Shown here piece by piece: positions 1-5,375 of a DNA stretch of 5,375 nucleotides; the first letter of the stretch is position 1, and the number at the start of each line of letters is the position of its first letter. The DNA lies in the NCBI GenBank assembly GCA_002432555.1, contig DJFO01000154.1, forward strand, positions 4,943 to 10,317. The letters run 5' to 3'. A program made the position numbers and the translations under genes. Source of the stretch: Marinagarivorans sp. UBA5870 (GTDB lineage: Bacteria > Pseudomonadota > Gammaproteobacteria > Pseudomonadales > Cellvibrionaceae). A model generated the notes under the pieces. The model saw only the letters and a program-made list of their open reading frames with translations, was not told the origin of the DNA and ran no database searches.

Positions 1-200
1 TGCAGATGCTCGACGCGCGCGGCGGTGCTGGTGCGGTCGAAGCAGGACCTTCCTCCTACGACGATTACGGCGCGGCACCCGCCAGTCCCGCCCCTTCCCG
101 CACTAGCCCCCCCCGCCAGGCGGCGAATCAGCCGCAGGCTGTCCCGAGTCAACAGCAGGCACCGGATTTTGGCGGCTTCGATGATGACATTCCATTTTAG
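1..200 (+). CDS. ssb: Single-stranded DNA-binding protein SSB, C-terminal part (5' truncated)
   Basis: SSB coats single-stranded DNA during replication, recombination and repair, and recruits partner proteins through its acidic C-terminal tip. The window opens inside the gene; the first complete codon is at base 3. What remains is about 65 residues: a QMLDARGG segment matching the end of the OB fold (E. coli SSB has MQML at this point), then a low-complexity linker rich in Pro, Ala, Gln and Ser, then the tip DFGGFDDDIPF. The last six residues, DDDIPF, are identical to the E. coli SSB tip, which is the binding site for proteins such as exonuclease I, RecQ and PriA. The DNA-binding OB fold itself lies upstream of the window. 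The linker codons include a run of eight C (107-114), yet the frame reads through to the canonical tip, so the gene appears intact. The stop is TAG at 198-200. Confidence 0.95.
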   Translation, partial: QMLDARGGAGAVEAGPSSYDDYGAAPASPAPSRTSPPRQAANQPQAVPSQQQAPDFGGFDDDIPF

Positions 201-222
201 CGCCGCTCCTCCCCTGAGCTGA

Positions 223-244
223 GCCGGATGTTCCGCAGTCCGGC
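223..244 (+). repeat. Inverted repeat downstream of ssb
   Basis: A 6-bp perfect inverted repeat, GCCGGA (223-228) and TCCGGC (239-244), is separated by 10 bases and starts 23 bases after the ssb stop codon. No T-tract follows it, so on its own it is not a standard intrinsic terminator. It may protect the 3' end of the ssb transcript or simply reflect GC-rich sequence. Its proximity to the stronger hairpin at 255-285 suggests tandem 3' structures. Confidence 0.35.
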
Positions 245-254
245 GTCCGGGTGT

Positions 255-294
255 CCCGGTTCGCCGCACTTTCGGCGGCCCCGGGTCCGTTTTT
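255..294 (+). terminator. Probable intrinsic terminator of ssb
   Basis: Nested inverted repeats can form one GC-rich hairpin. The outer arms are CCCGG (255-259) and CCGGG (281-285). The inner arms are GCCGC (263-267) and GCGGC (275-279), closing a 7-base loop. A run of five T (290-294) follows four bases after the stem. Its position 55 bases after the ssb stop, before a gene with its own start, fits a rho-independent terminator. The gap before the T run and the small internal loop make it less than ideal. Confidence 0.55.
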
Positions 295-369
295 CACTGG
301 TTCGATTCGGTCGGGGCGGAGTCTCTTGACCAATTACTGATCATCAACTGAGTTCGACGCGATTCATAC

Positions 370-1233
370 GTGGGCTTCAAAATCTTACTGACAGAACATC
401 AATCACCGCTGGGTGCGGCTCTGCTCAAAGGCTTTGAGGCGCAATCGTTGGTGGTGATCACTACGGACTCGCCGCGGGCGGTGGAACTGCGCTCGCTATT
501 GGTTCAATCACAACCTGCGTTTGTTGTTAATTCAGCCTCGGTGGCGGGTTTGTGGGACGAAAGTTTGGCGATTTGCCAGGTGATTGCCGAGTTCTGTCGC
601 AACAGTGGAGCGGCGGTGCTGCATTTATCGTCGCATGAGGTGTTCGGTACGGCGCAACAGAGCACAGCGTTTTCCGAGCGGGATCGGCCAGAGCCGGATA
701 CGGCCAAGGGGCAGGACTTTTACGCGGCCGAGCAGGCGCTGCTTTCCTGCGACCACAAATTGGTGCTCCGCCTACCGTGGCTGCTCGATGGCGCTGACGG
801 ATTGCTGGATCGTTTGTGCCAAACCCTTCTGTATTCCAAAGAATGCGTTGTTTCCGACTCCTGGCGTGGTTCACCGGTCTTTATCGAAGACGTGGTGCGG
901 CTAGTGTTAGCGATGATTCAGCAGGTGCTATGCGGGGCGGAAAACTGGGGTTACTTTCATCTCCACGCCAGCGACCAGTGTTCCGAAGCGGAGTTGGCAG
1001 ACCATGTCGCCCGCTTGTTGCAACGGGCTGGTTACGACGTAGCCCCGATTTTTCTCGGCACTTTGGAGCAACGTTTTATTCAATCCAGCGGCTGGCTAAG
1101 AGGGCAGCGCTGCACGAACAACTTTGGCTTTCAGTACCGCAGCTGGCGCCAGGGTATCAAAAGTAAAGTCTTTGAATGGATAGAGCTTGAAGTCCAGGCG
1201 GGAAGGCTGGCACCAATGGTGCCAGCGGTTTAA
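370..1233 (+). CDS. Extended SDR / RmlD-like sugar-nucleotide-binding protein with eroded motifs
   Basis: A 287-residue protein laid out like dTDP-4-dehydrorhamnose reductases (RmlD-type extended SDRs). It has an N-terminal Rossmann start ([12 protein letters not shown], 4-15), a strand-5-like segment [10 protein letters not shown] (84-93) where RmlD has an STD-Y-VF motif, then [10 protein letters not shown] (101-110), FYAAEQ (117-122), LRLPWLLDG (133-141), a substrate-side VFIEDVVRL (170-178) and [16 protein letters not shown] (195-210). RmlD length is usually about 280-300, so it is full length. Key residues are altered: of the Gly-x-x-Gly-x-x-Gly nucleotide loop only the last Gly (15) is kept, and the YxxxK catalytic pair reads Y118...Q122. 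Reductase activity is therefore doubtful; it may bind a ligand or act as a structural or regulatory protein. The start is GTG at 370: an in-frame TGA at 349-351 rules out anything earlier apart from rare start codons. No Shine-Dalgarno sequence is visible and I see no convincing promoter in 295-369 (a TTGACC at 326 has no good -10). The end overlaps the convergent fabB by 4 bp. Family is fairly sure; substrate is unknown. Confidence 0.8.
   Translation: MGFKILLTEHQSPLGAALLKGFEAQSLVVITTDSPRAVELRSLLVQSQPAFVVNSASVAGLWDESLAICQVIAEFCRNSGAAVLHLSSHEVFGTAQQSTAFSERDRPEPDTAKGQDFYAAEQALLSCDHKLVLRLPWLLDGADGLLDRLCQTLLYSKECVVSDSWRGSPVFIEDVVRLVLAMIQQVLCGAENWGYFHLHASDQCSEAELADHVARLLQRAGYDVAPIFLGTLEQRFIQSSGWLRGQRCTNNFGFQYRSWRQGIKSKVFEWIELEVQAGRLAPMVPAV
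1206..1226. terminator. Perfect 9-bp hairpin at the convergent gene junction (possible bidirectional terminator)
   Basis: GCTGGCACC (1206-1214) and GGTGCCAGC (1218-1226) are perfect reverse complements around a 3-base AAT loop. On the + strand the hairpin lies inside the last codons of the RmlD-like gene (residues 279-286), 4 bases before its stop. On the - strand it begins 3 bases after the fabB stop codon. Because it is symmetric it would form in both transcripts. Neither side has a good T-tract (GGTTTAAAC on the + side, CTTCCCGCC on the - side), so it may stabilise 3' ends or work with Rho rather than terminate alone. Confidence 0.45.
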
Positions 1234-2444
1234 ACATACTTCTGGAAAATTAAGGTGGCGTTGGTGCCGCCGAACCCGAAGCTGTTGGACATGACTTTAT
1301 TCAGTTGCGCCTGCTGTGTGGCTCGGGCAATTGGAAGCCCTTCGGCTTCGGGGTCGAGGGTCTGAATATTCGCCGATGCAGCGATAAATCCGTGCTCCAT
1401 CATCAGCAGGCTGTAAATGGCTTCCTGAACCCCTGTCGCTCCAAGGGAGTGGCCGGTGAGGGATTTCGTGGAGCTGATCGGGGGAACGCGATCGGTGAAT
1501 ACCGCCTTGACGGCTTTCAACTCCGCTATATCGCCCACGGGAGTGCTGGTGCCGTGTGAGTTGATGTAATCCACCGGACTCTTGTCCGCCATGGCCATTG
1601 CTTGTCGCATGCACCGGGCGGCGCCCTCGCCGGAAGGGGCGACCATGTCGTAACCATCGGAGGTTGCGCCGTAGCCCACCAGCTCGCCGTATATTTTCGC
1701 TCCGCGGGCCAGTGCGTGGTCCAGCGATTCGATCACCAAACAGCCGCCGCCGCCGGCGATGACAAAACCATCGCGGTCCGCGTCATAGGCACGCGAGGCT
1801 TGGGCCGGCGTCGCGTTGTATTTCGTCGAGAGGGCGCCCATGGCATCGAACAGGCCGGTGAGACTCCAGTGCTCTTCTTCACCGCCACCGGCGAAAACCA
1901 CGTCCTGTTTGCCGAGCTGGATCAGCTCCATGGCGTTGCCGATACAGTGGGCGCTGGTAGCGCAGGCAGACGAGATGGAATAGTTGATGCCCTTGATTTT
2001 GAAGGGAGTGGCGAGGCACGCCGAAGCGGTGCTGCCCATCGTTTGAGTCACACGGTAGGGGCCCGCTTTTTTGACGCCTTTGCTCCGCATGATGTCCGCT
2101 GCATCGACGACGCTCTGTGTGGATGCGCCGCCCGAGCCCATGATGATACCCGTGCGCTCATTGGATACTTGCGCTTCGGTCAAACCCGAATCACGAATAG
2201 CGTTCTGCATAGAAATAAATGCAAATCCCGCCGCGTCGCCCATGAAACGCAGGATTTTTCGGTCAATGTGCTCGGCCAAGTCGATTTTGATTGAACCAGA
2301 AACGAGGCTGCGAAACCCATGTTCCTCGTAGCTCGGGTTGTAAGTGATGCCTGACCTGCTCAGTTTCAAAGCTTCTAAAACCGTCGCTATATCGTTGCCC
2401 AAACAGGACACAATTCCCATCCCGGTAACAACAACACGTTTCAT
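1230..2444 (-). CDS. fabB: 3-oxoacyl-[acyl-carrier-protein] synthase I (beta-ketoacyl-ACP synthase I)
   Basis: FabB condenses malonyl-ACP with acyl-ACP in the cytoplasm. It is the condensing enzyme that elongates the cis-3-decenoyl-ACP made by FabA, so it is needed for unsaturated fatty acids. From the chosen start the protein has 404 residues, close to E. coli FabB (about 406). The thiolase-fold catalytic triad is complete: Cys161 in SSACATS, His297 in NSHGTSTP and His332 in [12 protein letters not shown], with the conserved Lys327 just before. The C-terminal glycine-rich loop SFGFGGTNA (388-396) is also present. An in-frame ATG at 2474 would add ten residues ([10 protein letters not shown]), but the start at 2444 is preferred: it gives [13 protein letters not shown], matching the family N-terminus, and is preceded by AAGAGGT at good spacing. 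fabB lies 72 bases downstream of fabA on the same strand with no terminator between them, so an operon is likely. Its stop codon overlaps the convergent RmlD-like gene. Confidence 0.97.
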   Translation of the reverse strand: MKRVVVTGMGIVSCLGNDIATVLEALKLSRSGITYNPSYEEHGFRSLVSGSIKIDLAEHIDRKILRFMGDAAGFAFISMQNAIRDSGLTEAQVSNERTGIIMGSGGASTQSVVDAADIMRSKGVKKAGPYRVTQTMGSTASACLATPFKIKGINYSISSACATSAHCIGNAMELIQLGKQDVVFAGGGEEEHWSLTGLFDAMGALSTKYNATPAQASRAYDADRDGFVIAGGGGCLVIESLDHALARGAKIYGELVGYGATSDGYDMVAPSGEGAARCMRQAMAMADKSPVDYINSHGTSTPVGDIAELKAVKAVFTDRVPPISSTKSLTGHSLGATGVQEAIYSLLMMEHGFIAASANIQTLDPEAEGLPIARATQQAQLNKVMSNSFGFGGTNATLIFQKYV

Positions 2445-2449
2445 AACTG

Positions 2450-2456
2450 ACCTCTT
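2450..2456 (-). promoter_or_regulatory. Ribosome binding site that decides the fabB start
   Basis: On the - strand AAGAGGT precedes the ATG at 2444-2442, with 5 bases (CAGTT) between. It lies inside the extended reading frame that begins at 2474, so it argues for the internal ATG as the true start. Confidence 0.75.
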
Positions 2457-2516
2457 ATCAACTGGATTCGGCAAGACTGAGTTTTATGAATGACCCATGG
2501 CTCGCGGCTTTGACAC

Positions 2517-3041
2517 TCAAAAGCTTTCGGTGTTGGTGAACAATCCGACCCGTAGATCCTTGGCAAAATAGATATCTTTACCATCAACCGTCACTCTGCC
2601 GTCGGCAATACCCATCACAAGCTTGCGTTCGATGACACGTTTGAGGTGGATGTGATAAGAGACCTTTTTGGCGGAGGGCAGGATTTGCCCGGTGAATTTT
2701 ACTTCGCCTGCGCCGAGGGCGCGACCCCGCCCCGGGTTGCCGCGCCATGCTAGGTAGAAGCCCACCAGCTGCCACATGGCGTCGAGCCCGAGACAACCCG
2801 GCATAACTGGGTCGCCAGGAAAATGGCAGGCGAAAAACCAGAGGTCGGGGTGGATATCGAGCTCCGCGACTATTTCTCCTTTGCCGAACTCGCCGCCTGA
2901 TTGGCTGATATGGGCGATGCGGTCGACCATCAGCATGTTGGGTTTGGGAAGCTGGGCGTTACCGGGGCCAAACATCTTCCCATCGCCGCAGGCAAGCAAT
3001 TCATCGCGTCCGTAGGAGGGGTTGGGCTCGAAAGGCTGCAT
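2517..3041 (-). CDS. fabA: 3-hydroxydecanoyl-ACP dehydratase/isomerase
   Basis: FabA dehydrates 3-hydroxydecanoyl-ACP to trans-2-decenoyl-ACP and isomerises it to cis-3-decenoyl-ACP, the committed step of anaerobic unsaturated fatty acid synthesis in the cytoplasm. The 174 residues match the family length (E. coli 172). The hot-dog-fold catalytic residues are visible: His73 in [15 protein letters not shown] and Asp87 in [15 protein letters not shown]. Further family segments are [12 protein letters not shown] (31-42), [14 protein letters not shown] and the C-terminal DLRVGLF near the end. The ATG at 3041-3039 is preceded on the - strand by AAAGAG (3053-3048) with six bases between, an acceptable Shine-Dalgarno. 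It is the first gene of a fabA-fabB operon and is divergent from galU. Transcription probably starts from the TGGACA/TAGAAT promoter at 3195-3168, giving a leader of about 120 bases. FadR, FabR or DesT control fabA in relatives; none of their sites can be assigned here with certainty. Confidence 0.98.
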   Translation of the reverse strand: MQPFEPNPSYGRDELLACGDGKMFGPGNAQLPKPNMLMVDRIAHISQSGGEFGKGEIVAELDIHPDLWFFACHFPGDPVMPGCLGLDAMWQLVGFYLAWRGNPGRGRALGAGEVKFTGQILPSAKKVSYHIHLKRVIERKLVMGIADGRVTVDGKDIYFAKDLRVGLFTNTESF

Positions 3042-3077
3042 AGTGTGCTCTTTATCTGTTTTGTCAGGTGACGAACG

Positions 3078-3095
3078 AAGTACAGAGTTGTGCTT
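3078..3095. promoter_or_regulatory. Imperfect palindrome in the fabA leader, candidate operator
   Basis: AAGTACA-GAGT-TGTGCTT is an 18-base imperfect palindrome: six of nine symmetric base pairs match (AAG.ACA / TGT.CTT). It lies 37-54 bases upstream of the fabA start codon, inside the leader predicted from the promoter at 3168-3195. TetR-family regulators of fabA (FabR, DesT) bind palindromes, but the half-site spacing here does not clearly match what I recall for either. A chance occurrence is possible. Confidence 0.25.
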
Positions 3096-3167
3096 AACTT
3101 ATTCTCATGCCTGGCGAATCTGCTGTATTTGCCGCCATTGGAGGCGCCATCTTGCCAGGGGAGTGCC

Positions 3168-3195
3168 ATTCTAGCGGCTAAACCCGTGATGTCCA
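3168..3195 (-). promoter_or_regulatory. Candidate sigma70 promoter for fabA-fabB
   Basis: Read on the - strand, a -35 element TGGACA (3195-3190, five of six matches to TTGACA) and a -10 element TAGAAT (3173-3168, five of six matches to TATAAT) are separated by 16 bases. Transcription would start near 3161, about 120 bases before the fabA ATG. No equally good pair lies closer to the gene. Confidence 0.55.
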
Positions 3196-3243
3196 GCAAA
3201 AAGCGCTAAATCTGGGGGCTATTACTTCCGCTTCAAGTGCGTA

Positions 3244-3252
3244 TGGTATAGT
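3244..3252 (+). promoter_or_regulatory. Candidate extended -10 promoter for galU
   Basis: TGG followed by TATAGT (hexamer 3247-3252, five of six matches to TATAAT) forms an extended -10 element. No good -35 hexamer sits 16-18 bases upstream, which is common for extended -10 promoters. The start would be near 3259, giving a leader of about 38 bases that contains the galU ribosome binding site TAAGGA (3285-3290), six bases before the ATG. Confidence 0.5.
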
Positions 3253-3296
3253 CGTTGCGTTTGTTTTCCACCAGTCTTTATTCCTAAGGATTTCAT

Positions 3297-4130
3297 ATGA
3301 TCAAAAAGTGCCTGTTTCCGGTTGCGGGTTATGGTACCCGCTTTCTGCCGGCCACCAAGTCCATGCCCAAAGAGATGCTTCCCATAGTGAACAAGCCGCT
3401 GGTGCAGTACGGTGTTGAGGAGTCGCTTGAGGCTGGATTGACTGAGATAGGCTTCGTGACTGGCCGCGGCAAGCGGGCGATCGCGGACCATTTCGACGTG
3501 AGCTACGAGCTGGAGCACCAAATCGCTGGCACTTCCAAAGAGGAATATCTCAGTTCCATTCGCTCGGTCATGGCCAAGGGGTCCTTTTCGTTTACTCGCC
3601 AGCGTGAAATGCGTGGTTTGGGCGATGCGATTCTCAACGGTAAGCGTTTGATCGGCGATGAGCCCTTCGGCGTGGTTCTCTCCGATGACTTGTGCGTGTC
3701 CGATAGCGACAACCCGGGCGTATTGGCGCAAATGGTCAACCTCTACCGCCAGTTCCGCTGCAGCATAGTGGCAATCCAGGAAGTCCCGGAAGACCAAATC
3801 CATAAGTTCGGCGTAATCGCCGGCAGCCAAATCAAGGCCGACCTGATTCAGGTCAACAATATGGTGGAGAAGCCCGACGCCAAGGATGCGCCCTCCAACT
3901 TCGCCGTGATCGGCCGCTATATTCTCACGCCTGATATCTTCGATATTTTGGAAAAGACGGCCCCCGGCAAGAACGGCGAGATCCAGCTGACCGACGCGCT
4001 CCTCACTCAGGCCCAGAGCGGCTGCGTCCTGGCATACAAATTCCGCGGTCGCCGCTTTGACTGCGGCAGCGTAGAGGGCTTCGTCGAGGCGACCAATTAC
4101 GTTTACGAGAACGTCTACGTCAAAATTTGA
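3297..4130 (+). CDS. galU: UTP--glucose-1-phosphate uridylyltransferase (UDP-glucose pyrophosphorylase)
   Basis: GalU converts UTP and glucose-1-phosphate to UDP-glucose and pyrophosphate in the cytoplasm, supplying LPS core, exopolysaccharide and galactose metabolism. The 277 residues match the Pseudomonas-type GalU (about 279) rather than the roughly 300-residue Enterobacteria form. Visible motifs are the nucleotide-binding loop GYGTRFLPATKSMPKEMLP (11-29), VTGRGKRAI (54-62), VVLSDDLC (126-133) with the metal-binding Asp pair 130-131, MVEKP (189-193) with Lys192, GRYILTPDIF (206-215), GEIQLTDAL (227-235) and FDCGSVEGFVEATNY (254-268). One oddity: the uracil-contact region normally written GLGHA reads GLGDA, with Asp110 in place of His. 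The ATG at 3297 has TAAGGA six bases upstream. cpsG follows after 15 bases, which indicates an operon; fabA is divergent. Confidence 0.96.
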   Translation: MIKKCLFPVAGYGTRFLPATKSMPKEMLPIVNKPLVQYGVEESLEAGLTEIGFVTGRGKRAIADHFDVSYELEHQIAGTSKEEYLSSIRSVMAKGSFSFTRQREMRGLGDAILNGKRLIGDEPFGVVLSDDLCVSDSDNPGVLAQMVNLYRQFRCSIVAIQEVPEDQIHKFGVIAGSQIKADLIQVNNMVEKPDAKDAPSNFAVIGRYILTPDIFDILEKTAPGKNGEIQLTDALLTQAQSGCVLAYKFRGRRFDCGSVEGFVEATNYVYENVYVKI

Positions 4131-4145
4131 GCCTCGGACTTTCGA

Positions 4146-5375
4146 ATGAATATCTCATGTTTTAAAGCCTACGATATCCGTGGACGGGTTCCGGACGAGC
4201 TCAATGATGAGGTTGCCTACCGGGTGGGACGGGCATTCGCGGATTACCTCGCTGCGAAAACTGTGGTCGTAGGACACGATATACGGCTGACCAGCGCTAC
4301 GCTTACCCAGGCGCTCGTGCGCGGCCTGACCGACGGCGGGGCCGATGTCATTCATATAGGGCAGTGCGGCACGGAGGAGGTGTACTTCGCAACCTTTGAG
4401 CTGGGGGTCGATGGTGGTATCTGCGTGACGGCCAGTCACAATCCCATGGATTACAACGGCATGAAATTGGTGCGGAGCGGCTCGCAACCCATCTCTAACG
4501 ACAGCGGGTTGCTCGATATTCGGCGCTTAGCGGAGCAGGGTATTTTTCGCTCTCCCGCCGCGCCGGGTCGCGTGCAACATAAGGATATGCGGCCGACCTA
4601 TTTGCGCCATTTGCTCGAATATGTGGATCCTGGCCAGGTCAAGCCGCTGAAGGTGGTTGTCAACCCGGGCAATGGCGGGGCGGGGGCGGTGGTCGATCTG
4701 TTGGAGCCCCATTTGCCGCTCCGCTTTATCAAGGTTCACCATCAGCCCGACGGCAATTTTCCCAACGGCATACCCAATCCCATATTGGTGGAAAACCAGG
4801 ACGTAACGTCGCGCGCGGTGCGGGAGTCGGGCGCGGATCTCGGGATTGCCTGGGACGGTGACTTCGACCGCTGCTTCTTTTTTGACGAGCGCGGCAATTT
4901 TATCGATGGTTACTACGTCGTCGGTTTGCTCGCGGAAGCGTTTCTCGTCAAGAACCCCGGGTCGAAGATCGTGCACGATCCCCGCCTTGTGTGGAATACG
5001 GTTGATATAGTGACCGCAAACGGCGGCGTGGCGGTGCAGAGCAAAACGGGTCACGCTTTCATCAAGGAGCGCATGCGGAAAGAGGATGCGGTCTACGGCG
5101 GCGAAATGAGTGCGCACCACTACTTCCGCGATTTTGCCTACTGCGACAACGGCACCATTCCGTGGTTGTTGGTGGTGGAGCTGATGAGTCGCCGCAACAA
5201 AACCCTCTCACAACTGGTTGGCGAGCGCATGGCAAAATTCCCCTGCAGCGGGGAAATCAACCGCAAAGTAACCGACCCGGCGGCGCTGCTCAAACTGATA
5301 GAGGCGCGCTACGCCCCCGGCGCACTCGCTGTCGACAAAACCGACGGCTTGTCCGTTGCTTTTGCGGATTGGCGT
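4146..5375 (+). CDS. cpsG: Phosphomannomutase (CpsG/ManB type), 3' truncated by the window
   Basis: An alpha-D-phosphohexomutase interconverting mannose-6-phosphate and mannose-1-phosphate, the precursor of GDP-mannose; some relatives (AlgC) also act on glucose phosphates. The window holds 410 residues. E. coli CpsG has 456 and agrees with this protein along its whole length, so about 45 residues are missing. Domains in order: N-terminal FKAYDIRG (6-13); active-site loop TASHNP (95-100) with phosphoserine Ser97; [12 protein letters not shown] near 204-215; metal loop DGDFDR (237-242) with three Asp ligands; sugar-specificity loop GEMSAHHYF (319-327), the form seen in phosphomannomutases; and the start of the C-terminal domain ending at [12 protein letters not shown]. 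The phosphate-binding RxSNTEP motif is expected just past the edge. The ATG at 4146 follows the galU stop by 15 bases, with only a weak GGA (4136-4138) as a ribosome binding site, so translation may be coupled to galU. The symbol manB would also be acceptable. Confidence 0.95.
   Translation, partial: MNISCFKAYDIRGRVPDELNDEVAYRVGRAFADYLAAKTVVVGHDIRLTSATLTQALVRGLTDGGADVIHIGQCGTEEVYFATFELGVDGGICVTASHNPMDYNGMKLVRSGSQPISNDSGLLDIRRLAEQGIFRSPAAPGRVQHKDMRPTYLRHLLEYVDPGQVKPLKVVVNPGNGGAGAVVDLLEPHLPLRFIKVHHQPDGNFPNGIPNPILVENQDVTSRAVRESGADLGIAWDGDFDRCFFFDERGNFIDGYYVVGLLAEAFLVKNPGSKIVHDPRLVWNTVDIVTANGGVAVQSKTGHAFIKERMRKEDAVYGGEMSAHHYFRDFAYCDNGTIPWLLVVELMSRRNKTLSQLVGERMAKFPCSGEINRKVTDPAALLKLIEARYAPGALAVDKTDGLSVAFADWR

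Noticed and set aside
326..354. Possible promoter upstream of the RmlD-like gene (TTGACC at 326-331)
   Set aside because: The -35-like hexamer is good, but no -10-like hexamer occurs at 16-18 bases; the best alternative (TGAGTT) matches only two of six positions.
527..874. 115-residue open frame on the - strand inside the RmlD-like gene
   Set aside because: Arg/Pro-rich shadow with no recognisable motif; the + strand frame shows clear SDR segments.
1602..2294. 230-residue open frame on the + strand
   Set aside because: It lies entirely antisense to fabB, whose catalytic residues and length are all correct. Its Arg/Gly/Ala/His-rich composition is typical of a shadow frame in GC-rich coding DNA.
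2445..2474. N-terminal extension of FabB ([10 protein letters not shown]) from the ATG at 2474
   Set aside because: The internal ATG at 2444 has a good ribosome binding site and gives the conserved MKR-V-TG-GIVS N-terminus at the usual family length.
3111..3160. CCTGGC ... GCCAGG inverted repeat between fabA and galU
   Set aside because: The arms are only 6 bp and about 38 bases apart; this is expected by chance in GC-rich DNA.
2930..3199. 89-residue open frame on the - strand overlapping the fabA start and leader
   Set aside because: It crosses the fabA promoter and leader in another frame, has no family resemblance, and its proposed start lies upstream of the likely transcription start.
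3222..3830. 202-residue open frame on the - strand
   Set aside because: It is antisense to galU and its upstream control region, resembles no family I know, and is explained by the codon pattern of galU.
4527..5120. 197-residue open frame on the - strand
   Set aside because: It is antisense to cpsG, which matches its family along the whole length. Its composition is that of a mirror frame.

Overview
This window looks like an ordinary chromosomal segment of a moderately GC-rich gammaproteobacterium, probably a Pseudomonas-like or marine Cellvibrio-type lineage. That placement is an inference from three things: a 277-residue GalU of the Pseudomonas type (shorter than the Enterobacteria form), a FabA/FabB pair, which is largely a gammaproteobacterial trait, and an SSB with a Gln/Pro-rich tail ending in DDDIPF. 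I see no mobile element, CRISPR array, tRNA, rRNA or phage gene.

Layout: (1) 1-200, the 3' end of ssb on the + strand, followed by a hairpin-rich 3' region with a probable intrinsic terminator near 255-294. (2) 370-1233 (+), a GTG-started protein of the extended SDR / dTDP-4-dehydrorhamnose reductase (RmlD-like) family whose cofactor and catalytic motifs look eroded. (3) 1230-2444 (-) fabB and 2517-3041 (-) fabA, a two-gene operon for unsaturated fatty acid synthesis. fabB ends tail-to-tail on the RmlD-like gene with a 4-bp overlap, and a perfect 9-bp hairpin lies at this junction. (4) 3042-3296, a divergent intergenic region with a candidate sigma70 promoter for fabA, a candidate extended -10 promoter for galU and one imperfect palindrome. 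(5) 3297-4130 (+) galU, then 4146 to the window edge (+) cpsG/manB (phosphomannomutase), 15 bases apart and probably cotranscribed.

How the genes work together: FabA makes the cis double bond at the C10 stage (trans-2 to cis-3-decenoyl-ACP) and FabB elongates that product, so the pair sets the unsaturated fatty acid content of the membrane. GalU makes UDP-glucose and CpsG supplies mannose-1-phosphate (possibly also glucose-1-phosphate), so the divergent pair feeds nucleotide-sugar pools for LPS and exopolysaccharide. Both units serve the cell envelope. The RmlD-like protein is the least understood gene here and the best candidate for a second look. I found no evidence of an undescribed multi-gene system.
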